Source of the DNA: Zygnema cylindricum
Taxonomy: Eukaryota > Streptophyta > Zygnematophyceae > Zygnematales > Zygnemataceae
Direction: 5' to 3'
Length of the DNA: 64,000 nucleotides
Assembly: GCA_037447655.1 (NCBI GenBank)
Contig: JBBHKE010001980.1
Span: 126,001-190,000 of the forward strand
Part shown: positions 20,003 through 32,578 of the stretch, piece after piece
Position numbering within the stretch: the stretch's first letter is position 1
How the letters are laid out: the number at the start of each line of letters is the position of its first letter
Program-made: the position numbers and the translations under genes
Notes under the pieces: model-generated
Told to the model about the DNA's origin: nothing
The model's input: only the letters and a program-made list of their open reading frames with translations
Database searches by the model: none

Positions 20003-22018
20003 CCCTTTAGGGTACCCATCTTTAATTGAACTGAATTCATATAGTGGGAAACTATGATGAAAAGAGCTCTATGCGAGAAAAGTGTTTTGGGGATAGTGAG
20101 TGGACGAGTGGGGCGTTCATTAGGTCTTGGAATCCCTCTTGGGTTTGGAGGAAACAGATTCACCAAAAAAGCAGATCCATCTTCAAGGGAGGAGAAACGA
20201 AAGGGAGGTGGTGGACAAAGGAAAGGAGAAGGAGACGACCACACCAATAACAACTAGTTCGGCATTCATGTCACCTATTCCGAGGAACGAGGAGAATGAT
20301 ATTGATACTTGGGACTTCAACAATATGGCGGCAAAGCACTTCATCCTCCGCCATCTTACTCAAGGGCTTGCATGTCCTCATTTGCAGGTAGAAAGGGCAT
20401 CCGATCTTTGAATAGCTCTCATAAAGATGTTCCGAAGTGGTACGATTCAGCAACAACAGTTGGGTGATCACAAAATTAAGAAGTATGTATACAAAGGGGG
20501 GAAGATGTTGGATTTTTGCAATGAGCTTGCTAAACTTTTCATGGAGCTAGAGAGTGTTGGAAAAGAATTTAGTGAAAAGGAAAAGGTTAAATGTTTACTG
20601 ATAAAGTTACCCGATGAGTTGAAGAACATAGTCAACCGTGTGCCGGACTTGGCGCACTCAAGGTGGATATGGAACACAGTGGTAGGAATGATACTCGTTC
20701 GGGAGAATACGATTTAGATCCGAAAGGGAGGAAAGAGTTGGTAGGCCTTAGCAGCTGGGACCAATAGGAGGAACAAGGATTCTCGGAGACCGGTCAGAAA
20801 TTACGAAGGAAGGGAGCAAAAAAATTACACCGACGAGTTCGGACCAAGGGCTTATAAAGGTTTATGTCATTTTTGTAAAAAACCAGGGCACTATATGGCG
20901 GAGTGCACTCAGCTAACCAAGCTTTCGTTAAAAGATGGGCAGACCGATGGAACCCTGAGAGGAAAGAAAAAGACCCTTGTGACATAGGTACATGAGGTGG
21001 AATCCGAAAACGAGGACGATGAACTCCTATTGGATGAGGAGTAAGAAGCGACAAATGAGGTAGAAATTCCACGAAAGTAGGAATGTGCTTTCGGTGGATT
21101 CAAAGTTGAAGCAGGCTGGATTGTAGATTCAGGTGCCTCCATGCACATGTGTAAGGATAAACACCTTTTAACTAAGATATGAAAGATTCCCACCGTAGAA
21201 ATAGAGTACGGGGATGGGAGGATAGTCACTACTACTCTTAAAGGATCTGTAGATCTGAAAGTGTTAGTAGAAGGAACGACATCCATAGTTACAATCTCCG
21301 ATGTATTGTTTATTCTGGAGCTGAACAAAAACCTCATCTCTACTTTTGTATTAGATGATAAGGGTTTTGATACTAGCACTAGGAAAGGAGTCTTTACTTC
21401 TAGTTTTGAGGAGGAAGTCTGTTTCAGTGCTGAAAAAAGGTAGCCAAGGGATGTTTAGGTTGAATTTAAGCAATGAAAAGAAGAAACTTTATTATGCTGG
21501 TGTTTATAATATAATGATGTGGCATAAGAGGCTCAGGCATGTGAATCTAGATAAGTTAAGATAGATGAAAAAGATAGGAGTGGTGGAAGGGATTCAGTTC
21601 GGTGAGAGTGAGAATCTAAGTGATTGTAGTGGATGTGCTCAAGGTAAAGCACACAGATTACCCTTTCCCAAAACAACCACCGATAGGGAGAAAAAATTAT
21701 CGATTTAGTACACACACATATTTGGAGACCGGCCAAAGTGCCATCACTAAGGGGGAAAAGATTTATGATGCCTATCACTGATGATTGGTCTCAGTATTCC
21801 AGGGTGTATTTTTTGAAAAACAAGTAATAAGCTCAAGATTGTTTTAGACAATATAAAGCATGGAGCGAAAAACTCCATGAAACTCTAATCAAGAGAGTAA
21901 GAGGTGACAATCATGGAGAGTATACTTGTAGCCAGTTTGAGGATTTTCTGGGGGAAGATGGAGTCCAACACCAAAAGACAGTTCCAGAAAACCCGGAACA
22001 GAATGGGGTAGCTGAAAG
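20003..22018 (+). pseudogene. A1 gag, protease and integrase N-terminal part
   Basis: The gag body lies at 20040-20716, the zinc knuckle CHFCKKPGHYMAEC at about 20863, protease DSGAS at about 21127, and the integrase start with HKRLRHVN and CSGCAQGKAH at about 21520-21650. It reaches PENPEQNGVAE at 22013, where A2 interrupts it. Stop codons (for example at 20409, 21042, 21441) and frame changes make it non-functional. It closely parallels A4. Confidence 0.8.
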
Positions 22019-23120
22019 TGACACTCTAAGACCTCCATAAGTCCTCAGAGTGGACAGCTTCCAAGAAGCCTCGAGGATAACCCTGACCCCTTTGTGTTTC
22101 AGCAAGAACAACAGCCACCCTGGCAGACAAAAACTCTAACCAACTTCACCCATGTGAAGGCAAGACTCCCCTACGTCGATAGCAAAAAGAATCTCTGAAT
22201 TTGCCTTGAGTTGATAGCAAAAAGAATCTCTGAATTTGCTCCCCTGAGCTGTAAGTTATGCAGGGTCAAAGTTGACCTTTTGTAAAGAAGCTCTCTGGGA
22301 GAGAGGGTCCTATCTCCTAATTTTTCTAAGTCTTATCTCTCTCACTGACTCTATCTACTGATGTACGGAGCCAATCAGATTATACTTCCGTACACAAAAG
22401 TACAGCTGTCCGTGTACTTTCTATACGAACATTGTACGACCTGGCGTAAATGTCGACCTGTGGTATATCCGGATTCGCTCCCTTAATCCTCGAAGATGCC
22501 GCGATCCAATGTCATTTCGCCACGTAACATTCGATGTGGCGATGACCAAAAACCGCCGAAATCCTCATCCATAATCTCGGTGTTTAATTTTGGCCGTCTG
22601 ATTAAATTCACATTTAATCGTAGTCGTAATAAATACATACATGGTATTCGTTTCGCTAAAGAAATAAATGCGCGGCATTCGTTTCTTATCCGTACTGTAA
22701 TCCGTACTTTTATATTAATGGATCTATGTCTTCTGTAAAAAGTTTCAGTTAAATGAATAATCCTACTTGTTCATATTTAACTAAATATCAAACCCTATAG
22801 TACGTAACACTATGTCTAGACTTAACGGATAAGGCTACCGGCTACCGGCAACTTACCGTCCGGCAACTACCAAGATCAAATCCTGTAGGCATCACATATT
22901 CTTTTAGTAAATAAACCCCTAATGGTAAATAAACTAATATTTATATCCTCTAAACCTTTGGATAGCCTAGTAGCCATGGCTCTAGCTTCCTCTCCAATTT
23001 CTTAGTGACTGCGATAAGTTTGAGAGTTAGAGAGAGAAGTTAGAGGTAGACTGCCTCGGCTTCTTTCTATATTTCTATTTACACCTAGAAAATACTTTAA
23101 AAGGACCATTAATTTCTACA
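22019..23120 (-). repeat. 3' LTR of A2
   Basis: The reverse complement starts TGTAGAAATTAATGG and ends AGAGTGTCA. The polypurine tract AAAATAAGGGGAG (complement) abuts it at 23121. Confidence 0.85.
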
Positions 23121-23642
23121 CTCCCCTTATTTTCTAGTCAATCTTTAATTTTAAACCACACTTTCCCTGCAGAAAATTAGCTTAAGGGAAGGCACAGGTT
23201 TGGTCATCATATCTGCTACCATCTCACTATCTGGTCAGTACTCTAAACTGATTATTTTGTTTTCTACTTTTCTCTCTAACAAAGCTGAGTCTAATGTCCA
23301 TGTGTTTGGCTTTAAAATGATGTTTAGGATTGGCAAAAATAGCGATTGCTGCTTGATTATCACAAAAAAAATTCTGCACACCACTCTTAAGGTGACGAAG
23401 CTCACCAAGCAAAGACTTCACCCACATCAATTCTTTTACAGCATAGCAAGAGGCCATATACTCACCCTCCATGGTGGACTGAGCAATAACTTTTTGTTTT
23501 TTGCTACTCTAACACCAAGCCCCATCACCCACATATAATACATATCCAGAAGTGCATCTCCTCATCGGAGCATCACCATAACTAGCATCACTCCAAGTAG
23601 TGATGTCAGTATTCTCCCCACCCAAATGCAACCATAGATCCC
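23121..23642 (-). pseudogene. A2 RNase H C-terminal fragment
   Basis: Encodes EGEYMASCYAVKELMWVKS and HHFKAKHMDIRLSFVREK, the copia RNase H end. It stops abruptly at 23642, where family-B gag begins; the two are not in the same reading frame. Confidence 0.8.
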
Positions 23643-24240
23643 AGAAGCACATTGTTGTTTTCGTGGAATTTCTGTGTGCTTTTCTCTCTTCTCCATTCTA
23701 CCCATGTGAAGAAGCTCCAAAATATCTTCATCCTCTTTCTCCTCTTCCTTTTCTTCTTTCTCATTCACATACCAACTTCTAATTTCTTCCAAGCAAGGAC
23801 ATTCCTCGATATAATGACCCGGTTCCCTACAACAGAAGCAAACCCATTTTTCCAAAGCTCCCCTTTCTTTTCCTCTTCCTCTCTTTCCACCGAAGTTCTT
23901 ATAAGGTTTATCTTTGTCTTTCTTCCTCTCATCACGCTTCCGCTCGTCACCGCCGTTCTTCTCATCACGTTTCCGCTCGTCACCGTCGTTCTTCTCATCA
24001 CGCTTCCGCCAGTCACCACCAGCTGTAAATGCATTCACCTCGTTACTTCCCCTACGAAGTTCTAAAGTGCTTTCCCTCACAAGAATTATCCCCATGGTAA
24101 TGATCCAAGTCCACGAGGAGCCTACCATTCCCCGCATACGGTAAATGATGTCTTCGTACTCATGTGGGAGTTTCATGATTAGTGTATTAATATTTCTCTC
24201 CTCAGATTCCACGTATCTCGCACTAGCAAGCTCAACATAT
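23643..24240 (-). pseudogene. Family-B gag fragment inside A2
   Basis: Minus-strand ORF with a gag tail, repeated KRDEKNDGDER units and an intact zinc knuckle CFCCREPGHYIEEC. It is close to B1 gag at 62.9-63.6 kb and clearly different from family-A gag. It is truncated at 24240 against a family-B LTR in the opposite orientation. Confidence 0.8.
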
Positions 24241-24241
24241 A

Positions 24242-24952
24242 TGTTAAAATGTGTGTATTTTCTAGGTCTGTATTTGTCTATGTTGAAAAGAAATAATTAA
24301 TATTCACTTCTTAATTTAGACTCTAAAGTGAAGAGAGAGAGGGAGAGTCACCATGGCTGCCGCCATAGTTAGAAACAAACAGGCAGTCAAATTCATAGAT
24401 TATTAAAAGTTGCCCTTAATAGGATTTGAACTTGGGTCTACAGAATACTTGTAGACGTATGCCTAAGCCATTAATGCGTTAACGAAATGATACACGTTTG
24501 TGGATCGGCAATTACTTAAAGTGTCACGAAAGTATCACTTTCTTTTAAACAGACCAAAATTGACGAAACGACATCATAGTCAAACAGCGCTCGCGGATGC
24601 GAATCTAACCCTGTAAAATACATGATCGGATGGACGACGTCGCCCCCGCAAAACCCGAATGAATCTTTGGCGGCTTTTGGTAATAGTGGCTAGCTGTGCC
24701 ACGTGGCGCCACATCATTGGACGCCAGAAAAGATGGGAGGAGGAACGATTGTCTCATGTTGACAAGTGTCAACCAGAAGGCCATGTTGTACAATGGCCGT
24801 ACAAAAAGTACAATCGGCCACTGTACCTTCTTGTACTATACACTCTTTTGATTGGCCAAAGGTAGAGTAGTCGGTAGTTGTGAGTAGGAGTTAAGGGACT
24901 TAGCGTGTTTGAGGCGCCTCTCTCCAGGTGACGTTTTGTATTTATAGGCCAT
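24242..24952 (+). repeat. Partial family-B LTR (plus orientation) inside A2
   Basis: Begins TGTTAAAATGTGTGTATT, like the B1 LTR start at 61303, and follows that LTR to about TTTATAGGCCATC (B1 counterpart near 62030). The last third of the LTR is missing. An antisense tRNA-like patch is at about 24410-24475. Confidence 0.75.
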
Positions 24953-26209
24953 CTTACAAGAGTAGTGGTGACTATCCTCCCATCACCGTACTCTATCTCT
25001 ACGGTGGGAATCTTTCTTATCTTAGTGAACAGGTGCCTATCCTTACACATGTTCATGGAGGCACCTGAATATATAATCCAGCCTGCTTCACCTTTCAATC
25101 CACCGTGAACACATTTTTGCCTTCGTGGAATTTTGACCTCGTTTTTCGCCTCCAACTCCTCATCCAAAAGGAGCTCATTGTCCTCGCCCTCGGATTCCGC
25201 CTCATGTACCTGTGTCACAAGGGCCTTTTTCTTTCCTCTCGGGGTACCACCGGTCTGCCCCTCTTTTAACCGAAACTCGGTTAGCTTAGTGCACTCTGCC
25301 ATATAGTGCCCCAGTTTCTTACAAAAATGACATAAACCTTTGGGAGCCCTTCGTCCGAACTCGTCGGCCTGATTTTTTTGCTCTCTTCCCCCATAGTTTC
25401 CGACCGGTCTCCGGGAATCCTTATTTCTTCAATCGGTCGAAGTTGCCAAGGCTTGGCCACTCTTTCCTCCCCTTCGGATCTCAATCGTATTCTCCCGAAC
25501 GAGAATCATCCCTACCACTGAGTTCTATATCCACCTTAAGTCCAGCAAGTCTTGCACACGGTTGACTATGTTCTCGAACTCGTCGAGTAACTTCATCAGT
25601 AAACAGTTAATCTTTTCTTTTTCACTAAATTTTTTTTGCGCAATCTCTTGCTCTATGAAGAGTGCAGCTAGCTCATTGCAAAAATCCAACATTTTCCCCC
25701 CTTTGTATACATATTCCTTAACTTTCTGATCCGCTAACCGTTGTTGCTGAATCGTACCACTTCGGTACATCTCTATTAGAGCCATCCACAGATCGGATGC
25801 CCTTTCTACCTGCAAATGAGGACATGCAAGTCCTTGAGTAAGATGGTATAGGATGAAGTGCTTTGCGTCCATATGGTTGAAATCCTTGGTTTGAGTATCA
25901 TTCTCCTCGTTCCTCGGAATAGGTGACATGATTGCTGAACCAGTTGCTATTGGTGTGGTCGTCTCCTTCTCCGCTCTTTTGTCCACCACCTCTCTTTCCT
26001 TTCTCTCTTCCTTTGAAGATGGACCTGCTTTCTTTGTGAATGTGCTTCCTTCAAACCTTGGAGGAATTCCAAGACTTGATGGACGCCCCAATCATCCACT
26101 CATTATCCCCCAAAACCCTTTTTCGCATAGAGCTCCTATCATCATACTTTCCCAGTATATGAAGCCAGTTCCATTAAAGATAGGTACCCTAGAGGGTGGG
26201 CCCATAACC
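24953..26209 (-). pseudogene. A2 gag and protease N-terminal part
   Basis: Primer-binding site at 26209-26197 (perfect GGTTATGGGCCCA). Gag at 26091-25525, zinc knuckle region (CHFCKKLGHYMAEC) near 25325-25280, and protease near 25085, where the motif reads YSGAS instead of DSGAS, so the catalytic Asp is lost. Stops break it into three frames. Confidence 0.75.
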
Positions 26210-27276
26210 TACAACTCTGAGACCTCTATAAGTCCTCAGAGTGGACAGCTTCCAAGAAGCCTCTAGGATAACCCTGACCCCTTTGTGTTTCAGCAAGAAC
26301 AACTACCACCTTGGCAGACAAAAACTGTGACCAACTTCACCCCTGTGAAGGCAAGACTCCCCAGAGTAGATAGCAAAAAGAATCTCTGAATTTGCTCTCT
26401 GAGCAGTAATTTATGGAGGGTCAAAGTTGACCTTTTGTACAAAAGCTCTTTGGGAGAGAGGGTTTTATCTCCTAATTTTTGTAAGTCCTATCTCTCTCAT
26501 AGACTCTATCTACTGATGTACGGAGCCAATCAGATTACACTTCCGCACATAAAAGTACAGCTATCGATGTACTTTCTATACGAACATTGTACGACCTGGC
26601 GTGAATGGCGACACGTGGTATATCCGGATTCGCTCCCTTAATCCTCAGAGATGCCGCGATCCAATGGCATTCCGCCTCGTGTCATCCGATGTGGCGATGA
26701 CCAAAAACCGTCAAAATCCACTTCCGCGATCTTGGCGTTTAATTCCGGTTGTCCGATTAAATTCACATTTAATCGTAGCCGTAATAAATACATACATGGT
26801 ATTCGTTTCGCTAAAGAAATAAATGCGCGGCATTCATTTCCTATCCGTACTATAATCCGTACTTTTACATTAATGGATCTATGTCTCCTGTAAAAAGTTT
26901 CAGTTAAATGAATAATCCTACTTGTTCATGTTTAACTAAATATCAAACCCTATAGTACGTAACACTAAGTCTAGACTTAACGGATAAGGCTACCGGCTAC
27001 CAGCAGCTTACCGTCTGGCAGATACCCAAATCAAATCCTGGAGGCATCAAATATTCTTTTAGAAAATAAACCCCTAATGGTAAATAAACTAATATTTATA
27101 TCCCGTAAACCTCGGAATAGCCTAGGTAGCCATGGCTCTAGCTTCCTCTCCAATTTCTCAGTGACTGCGACATGTTTGAGAGTTCGAGAGAGAAGTTAGA
27201 GGTAGACTGCCTCGGCCTCTTTCTATATTTCTATTTACACCTAGAAAATACTTTAAAAGGACCATTAATTTCTACA
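26210..27276 (-). repeat. 5' LTR of A2
   Basis: 1067 bp; the reverse complement starts TGTAGAAATTAATGG and ends CAGAGTTGTA. Confidence 0.85.
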
Positions 27277-29587
27277 GAAAAATTAAATATGACATTAAGT
27301 GATAGTGCTTGAAGTATGTTGTCGGATAAGAAGATAGGAAAAAGGTTTTGGGCAGAAGCAATAAACTATGTTATTTACCTCAAAAATAGAGTTCTTACTT
27401 CAGTAATAAAAGGTCAAACACCTTATAAGAGATGGACCGGCCGGAAACCAGACATATTTCACTTAAAGGTTCTTCGTAGTCAAGTATTCAGTCTAGATAT
27501 AGATCGGTCTCATTAGAAGCTATATCCTAAACGAAAACCAGGATACTTATTAGGATATGATGAGGATGTTAAAAGACACAGAGTTTATTATCGAAAAAGG
27601 GAAGATATAATCTTAGTAAAGCATCTAGTAGTTATGGATGAAGAAAAGTCTGCTAATCCCTTCAAGTATACAAAGTCAGTAAAAATCAGATTTTTGAGTC
27701 AGAAAATTCCGATGACTTTGAGCTTCCTAACTATCCAGGTCTTAGAGAAGATGACATACTTGCACGTACAAATCAGACGAAAAAGTACTCGCCTGCGGAA
27801 ACTCCTGTGACAACTCTACCCTAAGCAGAAGGCGTGGTGGAAATTGACTCGGAATCAAGGGACAGGGAAGAAGCCGAGGTTGTTCGAAAGAACCCACGAT
27901 AACCATCTATTCCGACCACATATTTTGAGGGGGGAAGGAGAAGTAGCAAAATATTGCAAGAAAAACAAGTTAATAACAAGGTAACAAAACTATCTTATCA
28001 AGATGAACCTCAGACTTGTGGAGAGGCGATGACTTGTCCACAAATGAACTAGTGGAAGACAACCATCAATGAGGAGATGGCCTCAATTATGGCAGCCAAT
28101 TCTTGGGAGCTAGTAGATTGTCCACCTAACCGTAAACCAATCGGTTTTAAGTGGGTTTTCAAATTAAAACTGAACTCGGATAACACCATTGAGCGTTACA
28201 AAGCTCGATTAGTGGCAAAAGGATCTACACTCAAAGAAGGAATCAACTACAAGTAAACCTTTGCCGCGGTCATCAAATTTCCCTCCGTCCGCATACTTCT
28301 CAGTCTCGCAACAGCGGAAGACATGGAGGTGCACCAGATGGACATTAGACAGCCTTTTTGCATGGAGAATTGGGAAAGGAGATCTTCATGCGACAACCCA
28401 AAGGATTTGTGGAGGAACGATATGAGAGTAAGGTATGCCAGCTGATTAAATCTCTTTATGGTTTGAAACAAGCACCTCGACAGTGGAATAAGAAGCTTGA
28501 TGAGTTTTTACCGGTCTGGGATATATCTGGATCAGCTCACATCACTCAATCTATGTTTTTAAAGATGAGGAAGGTGTTATATTTTAGCAATTTATGTTGA
28601 TGATTTGTTTGTTTTAAGTAAATCAATGGAAAAAATTAATAAACTAAAAACCGATGTTAAGGGGAGATTTGAAATGAAGGATATGGGGGAAGCAAAATAT
28701 ATTTTGGGAATTCAAGTAGAAAGAGACCGAAAAACAAAGATTATCAGATTGACTCAAAAGGAAGCAATAGGGAACATGCTTGAAAAGTTTCAGATAGATA
28801 AAGCTAATAGTTGTTCAACTCCAATAGAGTTGAAGAAAGGAAGTGAGTGGGGTGAGGATGAAAGAGTCATAGTCTTAAACAAGGTATGAAGTCTTGAAGA
28901 ACAGAAGTTCATGCAGACTATTCTTTAAAGGCAAGTAGTGGGAAGTCTAATCTATTTTATGAATTGTACCCGGTCGGATTTAGCTGCACCTGTAGGAGTG
29001 TTGAGTAGAAGTCTAAATGCTCCCACTAAGAAGGATTGGGAGGCAGCTAAGAGAGTCCTTAGATATTTGATAGGAACTAGGGATCTATGGTTGCATTTGG
29101 GTGGGGAGAATACTGGCATCACTACTTGGAGTGATGTTAGTTATGGCGATGCTCCAATCAGGAGATGTACTTCTGGATATGTATTATATGTGGGTGATGG
29201 GACTTGCTATTGGAGTAGCAAACAACAAAAGGTTATTGCTCAGTCCACCATGGAGGCTGAGTATATGGCCTCATGTTTTGCTGTAAAAATTAGATGTTGG
29301 TCAAGTCTTAGCTTGGTGAGCTTAGTTACCTTAAGAGTGGCATGCAGACAAGTTTTTGTGATAATCAGGCAGCAATCGCTATTTTTGCCAATCCTAAACA
29401 TCATTTTAAAGCCAAACACATGAACATTAGACTCAGCTTTGTTAGAGAGAAAGTAGAAAACAAAATAACCAGTTTAGAGTACCGACCAGATAGCGAGATG
29501 GTAGCTTATATGATGACCAAATCTGTACCTTCCCCTAAGCTAATTTTATACAGGGAAAAGTGTGCTTTGAAATTAAAGTTTGACTAG
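27277..29587 (+). pseudogene. A1 integrase end, RT and RNase H
   Basis: Continues A1 after the A2 insertion: integrase end (LSDKKIGKRFWAEA, GQTPYKRWTGRKPD at 27316-27516), RT (ERYKARLVAKG near 28190, SLYGLKQAPRQWNKKLDEF near 28451, YVDDLFVLSKS near 28595) and RNase H (28938-29587 with STMEAEYMASC). Several stops and frameshifts. The tail ends with the polypurine tract. Confidence 0.8.
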
Positions 29588-29600
29588 AAAATAAGGGGAG

Positions 29601-30670
29601 TGTAGAAATTGATGGTTCTTTTAGTATTTTATAGGTCCAAAATGAAATTCAGAAACAAGCCGAGGCAGTCTACCTCTAACTTCTCTCTCCAACTCCCACA
29701 CTTGTTGGAATCACTAAGAAGTTGGATAGGAAGCTAGAGCCATGGCTACCTAGGCTATCCAGAGGTTTACGGGAAATAGATTAGTTGATTTACGGATACG
29801 TAGTTTTTTTACTAAAAGGGGAGATGTTAAATCCAAGATTTGATCATGGTACCTGCCGTCCGATAAATAAAGCTACTGGTAGCCGGTAGGCTTATCCATT
29901 AAGTCTACTATTAGAGTTACACGCTAAAGGGTTTGTTAGTTATTTAAATGTTGCCACAGATGATAATTCATTTAACGGCAACTGTAGCGATATATACATT
30001 TTGTTATGTAAAAATACGGATTACAATACGAATAAGAAACAAGTACCGCGCATTTGTTTCTTCAAATGAAACAAATACCGCGCGAGTATTTATGACAGCT
30101 ACGATTAAAATCTGCAATCAATCGGACAGCCGAGAAGAATGTCGAGATCGCGAAAGAGAATCTCGCCGATTTGTGGTCATCGCCACATCGGATAACACGT
30201 GGCACAACTACATTGGATCGAGGCATCTCCGAGGATTACAGGACCGAATCAGGATATGACATGCGTCGACATTTAGGCCATGTCGTACAATATTCGTACA
30301 AAAAGTACACCGACAGCTGTACTTTTGTGTACGGCTGTGTAATATGATTAGTGCCGTACATCAGTAGATAGAGTTTAAGAGAGAGATAGGAGTTAGACAA
30401 ATTTGGTAGATAGGACCCTCTCTCCTAGTGAGTTAGTGTACAAAAGGTTAACTTTGACCCTACATAACTTACTGCTCAAGGGAGAAAATTCACAGATTCT
30501 TTTTGCTATCGACTTCAGAGGAGTCTTGCTTTCACAAGGGTGAAGGTAGTCAGAGTTTTTTTCAGCTAGGGTGGCGTTTATTCTTGCTGAAACACAAAGA
30601 GGCCAAGGTTATCCTAGAGGCTTATTGCAAGCTGTCCATTTAGAGGATCTATAGAGGTCTCACAGTTGCA
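29601..30670 (+). repeat. 3' LTR of A1
   Basis: Starts TGTAGAAATTGATGG after the polypurine tract and ends TCACAGTTGCA. It differs from the 5' LTR at many sites, so A1 is not recent. Confidence 0.85.
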
Positions 30671-30672
30671 CC

Positions 30673-32190
30673 GGGATAATTCAACTCGAGCCGAGTGGGG
30701 AAGAGAAGACCTTTGCTGGATAGATTTTGAGAGAATCGCAGTCGTTCCAGATATCCTTTCGTCCGGCTCGTATGGGCGCCTACCCCTCCACGTCTGCTGC
30801 AAAAGTTGACAATTCTTCCCCAGATTGGGGAAGCCAGATTAAGGCGGAAGATGCTCGAATAAGTCCCAAACTGATTTTCGGGTCCTCATCATACCAAGCC
30901 GTGGTAGAATGCATGGTAGAGAGGTCAAGGTTTCGGCTAAGTCCATCGACATTCCCGTGGATTTCCCTTGCCCTCTGAACAATGCTGAAATCATATTCCT
31001 GCAGCATAAGAACCCATCTGGCGAGTTCGCCGCTTAACTTACTATTTTTCATAATCCATTTCAGGGGTTGGTGGTCAGTAATCAGCGTGAAATGGACCCC
31101 GTACAAATAAGGCGAGAAATGTTGGATTGCCCAAACAGCTGCGAGGAGATCTTCGTGGTATTGGTTATTGCTCCGGCTGGCTTAAGCCATCACATATTCA
31201 GCCCCGCCATCATCGACTTGGGCCAAAACCACTCCCAATCCAAAACTGCTCTATTCAGTGTAACGGAGGAAAGACCTCTGGTGATCAGGCATTTGGAGCA
31301 CGGGGTGTTGTTTCAGAGCATCCTTCAAGAACTAGAAGGCGATTTGTTAATCTTCGGCCCATTGCCATTCTTATTCCTTCCGCAATAATTGATTGAGGGG
31401 TTGGGCATGACTACTAAACTCGGAGATAAACCGTCGATATTAGTTAGCCAAGACTAGGAATGTGAGAAGGGCCGAGATGTCATGCGGATGGGAAAGAGCG
31501 TCAACGGCTGCCACCCTGACCATCTGGGACTCACAGGCCCGAGAGTCACCTCATCTCCGAGGTAAATGATTTTCTGCACCCCAAAAATGCCTTTGTCCGG
31601 GTGACATTTTAAGCGCGATGCTTGGAGTGCCCGAAGAACGATCTGGATACGCTTTAGGTGTTCCTCAAAAGTCTTTGAGAATATGATCACATCATCAATA
31701 TAACACTGGGCACAATCGATTCCTCGAAGCGCTTTGTCCATTGCCCGTTGGAATTTGGCCGGTGCATTCTTCAGCCTGAGAGGCATGTAAATCCATTTAT
31801 ACAGTCAGGATCCTGCCCAAAATGTCGTTCGCTCCCGGTGCTTTGGTTCCATGGCGATCTGGTGGAAATCGTTGTTCATTTTCAGAGTAGAGTAGATAGT
31901 GACACTAGTAAGAGAGTCAAATATCTCTTCCTGAGTTGGCATCTGATACCGGTCAGAGATGGTGGTCGTGTTCAGCATGCGATAATCTCCACACATCCGG
32001 AAATCTACAGTTTTCCAGGACGTGTCCTTCTTGGGAGGGAGAATTGTCGGGGAAGCAAACCCATGAAGTCTTGTACTTTCCTAAACCAATCTGGCTTCCA
32101 CCAAAGTCTAGACTTTAACCGTGATAAATTCCTTCTCTTTGAAGTAGAGAGGATACTGCTTCTGACAAACAGTAACCGCCTCGTCAATTA
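30673..32190 (-). pseudogene. Gypsy element G: reverse transcriptase and RNase H
   Basis: Reading down, RT begins around 31996 (CGDYRMLNTTTISDRYQMP), followed by MPLRLKNAPAKFQRAMD near 31786 and the catalytic YIDDVIIFS near 31695, which is intact. RNase H follows with FTLITDHQPLKWIM (about 31090) and HGNVDGLSRN (about 30960). In-frame stops and frameshifts occur (for example the stop after TTFWAGS). Family assignment to Ty3/gypsy rests on the RT motif order and the DGLSR tail. It continues at 18923 beyond the A1 insertion. Confidence 0.85.
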
Positions 32191-32578
32191 AATCGATTCG
32201 GAAAGGGGTTCCTTTGAAAATGTCGACATCTGTTTCTGACCATGAGAACACATGCTTCTTTTTGGCCAAAAGTTCGGAGAGCCGCGCCTTCTACTGAGGG
32301 TCGATCTACTCCCCCAGGGTCCAATCCATTTTCCCCGGCTCAACAGCAACCCTACCTTTCGGCGATCAAACCCGAAGGTTAATATGGAACTCCAACCCTA
32401 CCGGTGGATATGCCTCTACCCCTCTGACTAGGACACTACTGTTGACAACTTCCGCTACGCTGTTGCCATCTGAGCCACCGCCCCCCCCCATTGGGAAAAC
32501 TTGCGGTGGTGAAATGTGATTTTTTCTTCTCCTTTCACTCCCCCCCTCAAGTTGCAAAGTTGCTTGCATTGCTAACAA

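Larger units (their letters stand above)
22019..27276 (-). mobile_element. Copia element A2, nested in A1, internally rearranged
   Basis: On the minus strand: 5' LTR 27276-26210, gag and protease 26209-24953, foreign insert 24952-23643, RNase H 23642-23121, 3' LTR 23120-22019. Flanks GAAAG (22014-22018) and GAAAA (27277-27281) form a target duplication with one mismatch. Most of pol between protease and RNase H is missing and replaced by family-B sequence. Confidence 0.8.
18924..30670 (+). mobile_element. Ty1/copia element A1 (family A), interrupted by A2
   Basis: 5' LTR 18924-19989, internal region 19990-22018 plus 27277-29600, and 3' LTR from 29601. The polypurine tract AAAATAAGGGGAG ends at 29600. 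GCACC at 18919-18923 recurs at 30668-30672, overlapping the last 3 bases of the LTR consensus, so the exact right border is ambiguous by 3 bp. It is inserted in gypsy element G between RNase H and integrase. The coding regions carry many stops. Confidence 0.85.
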
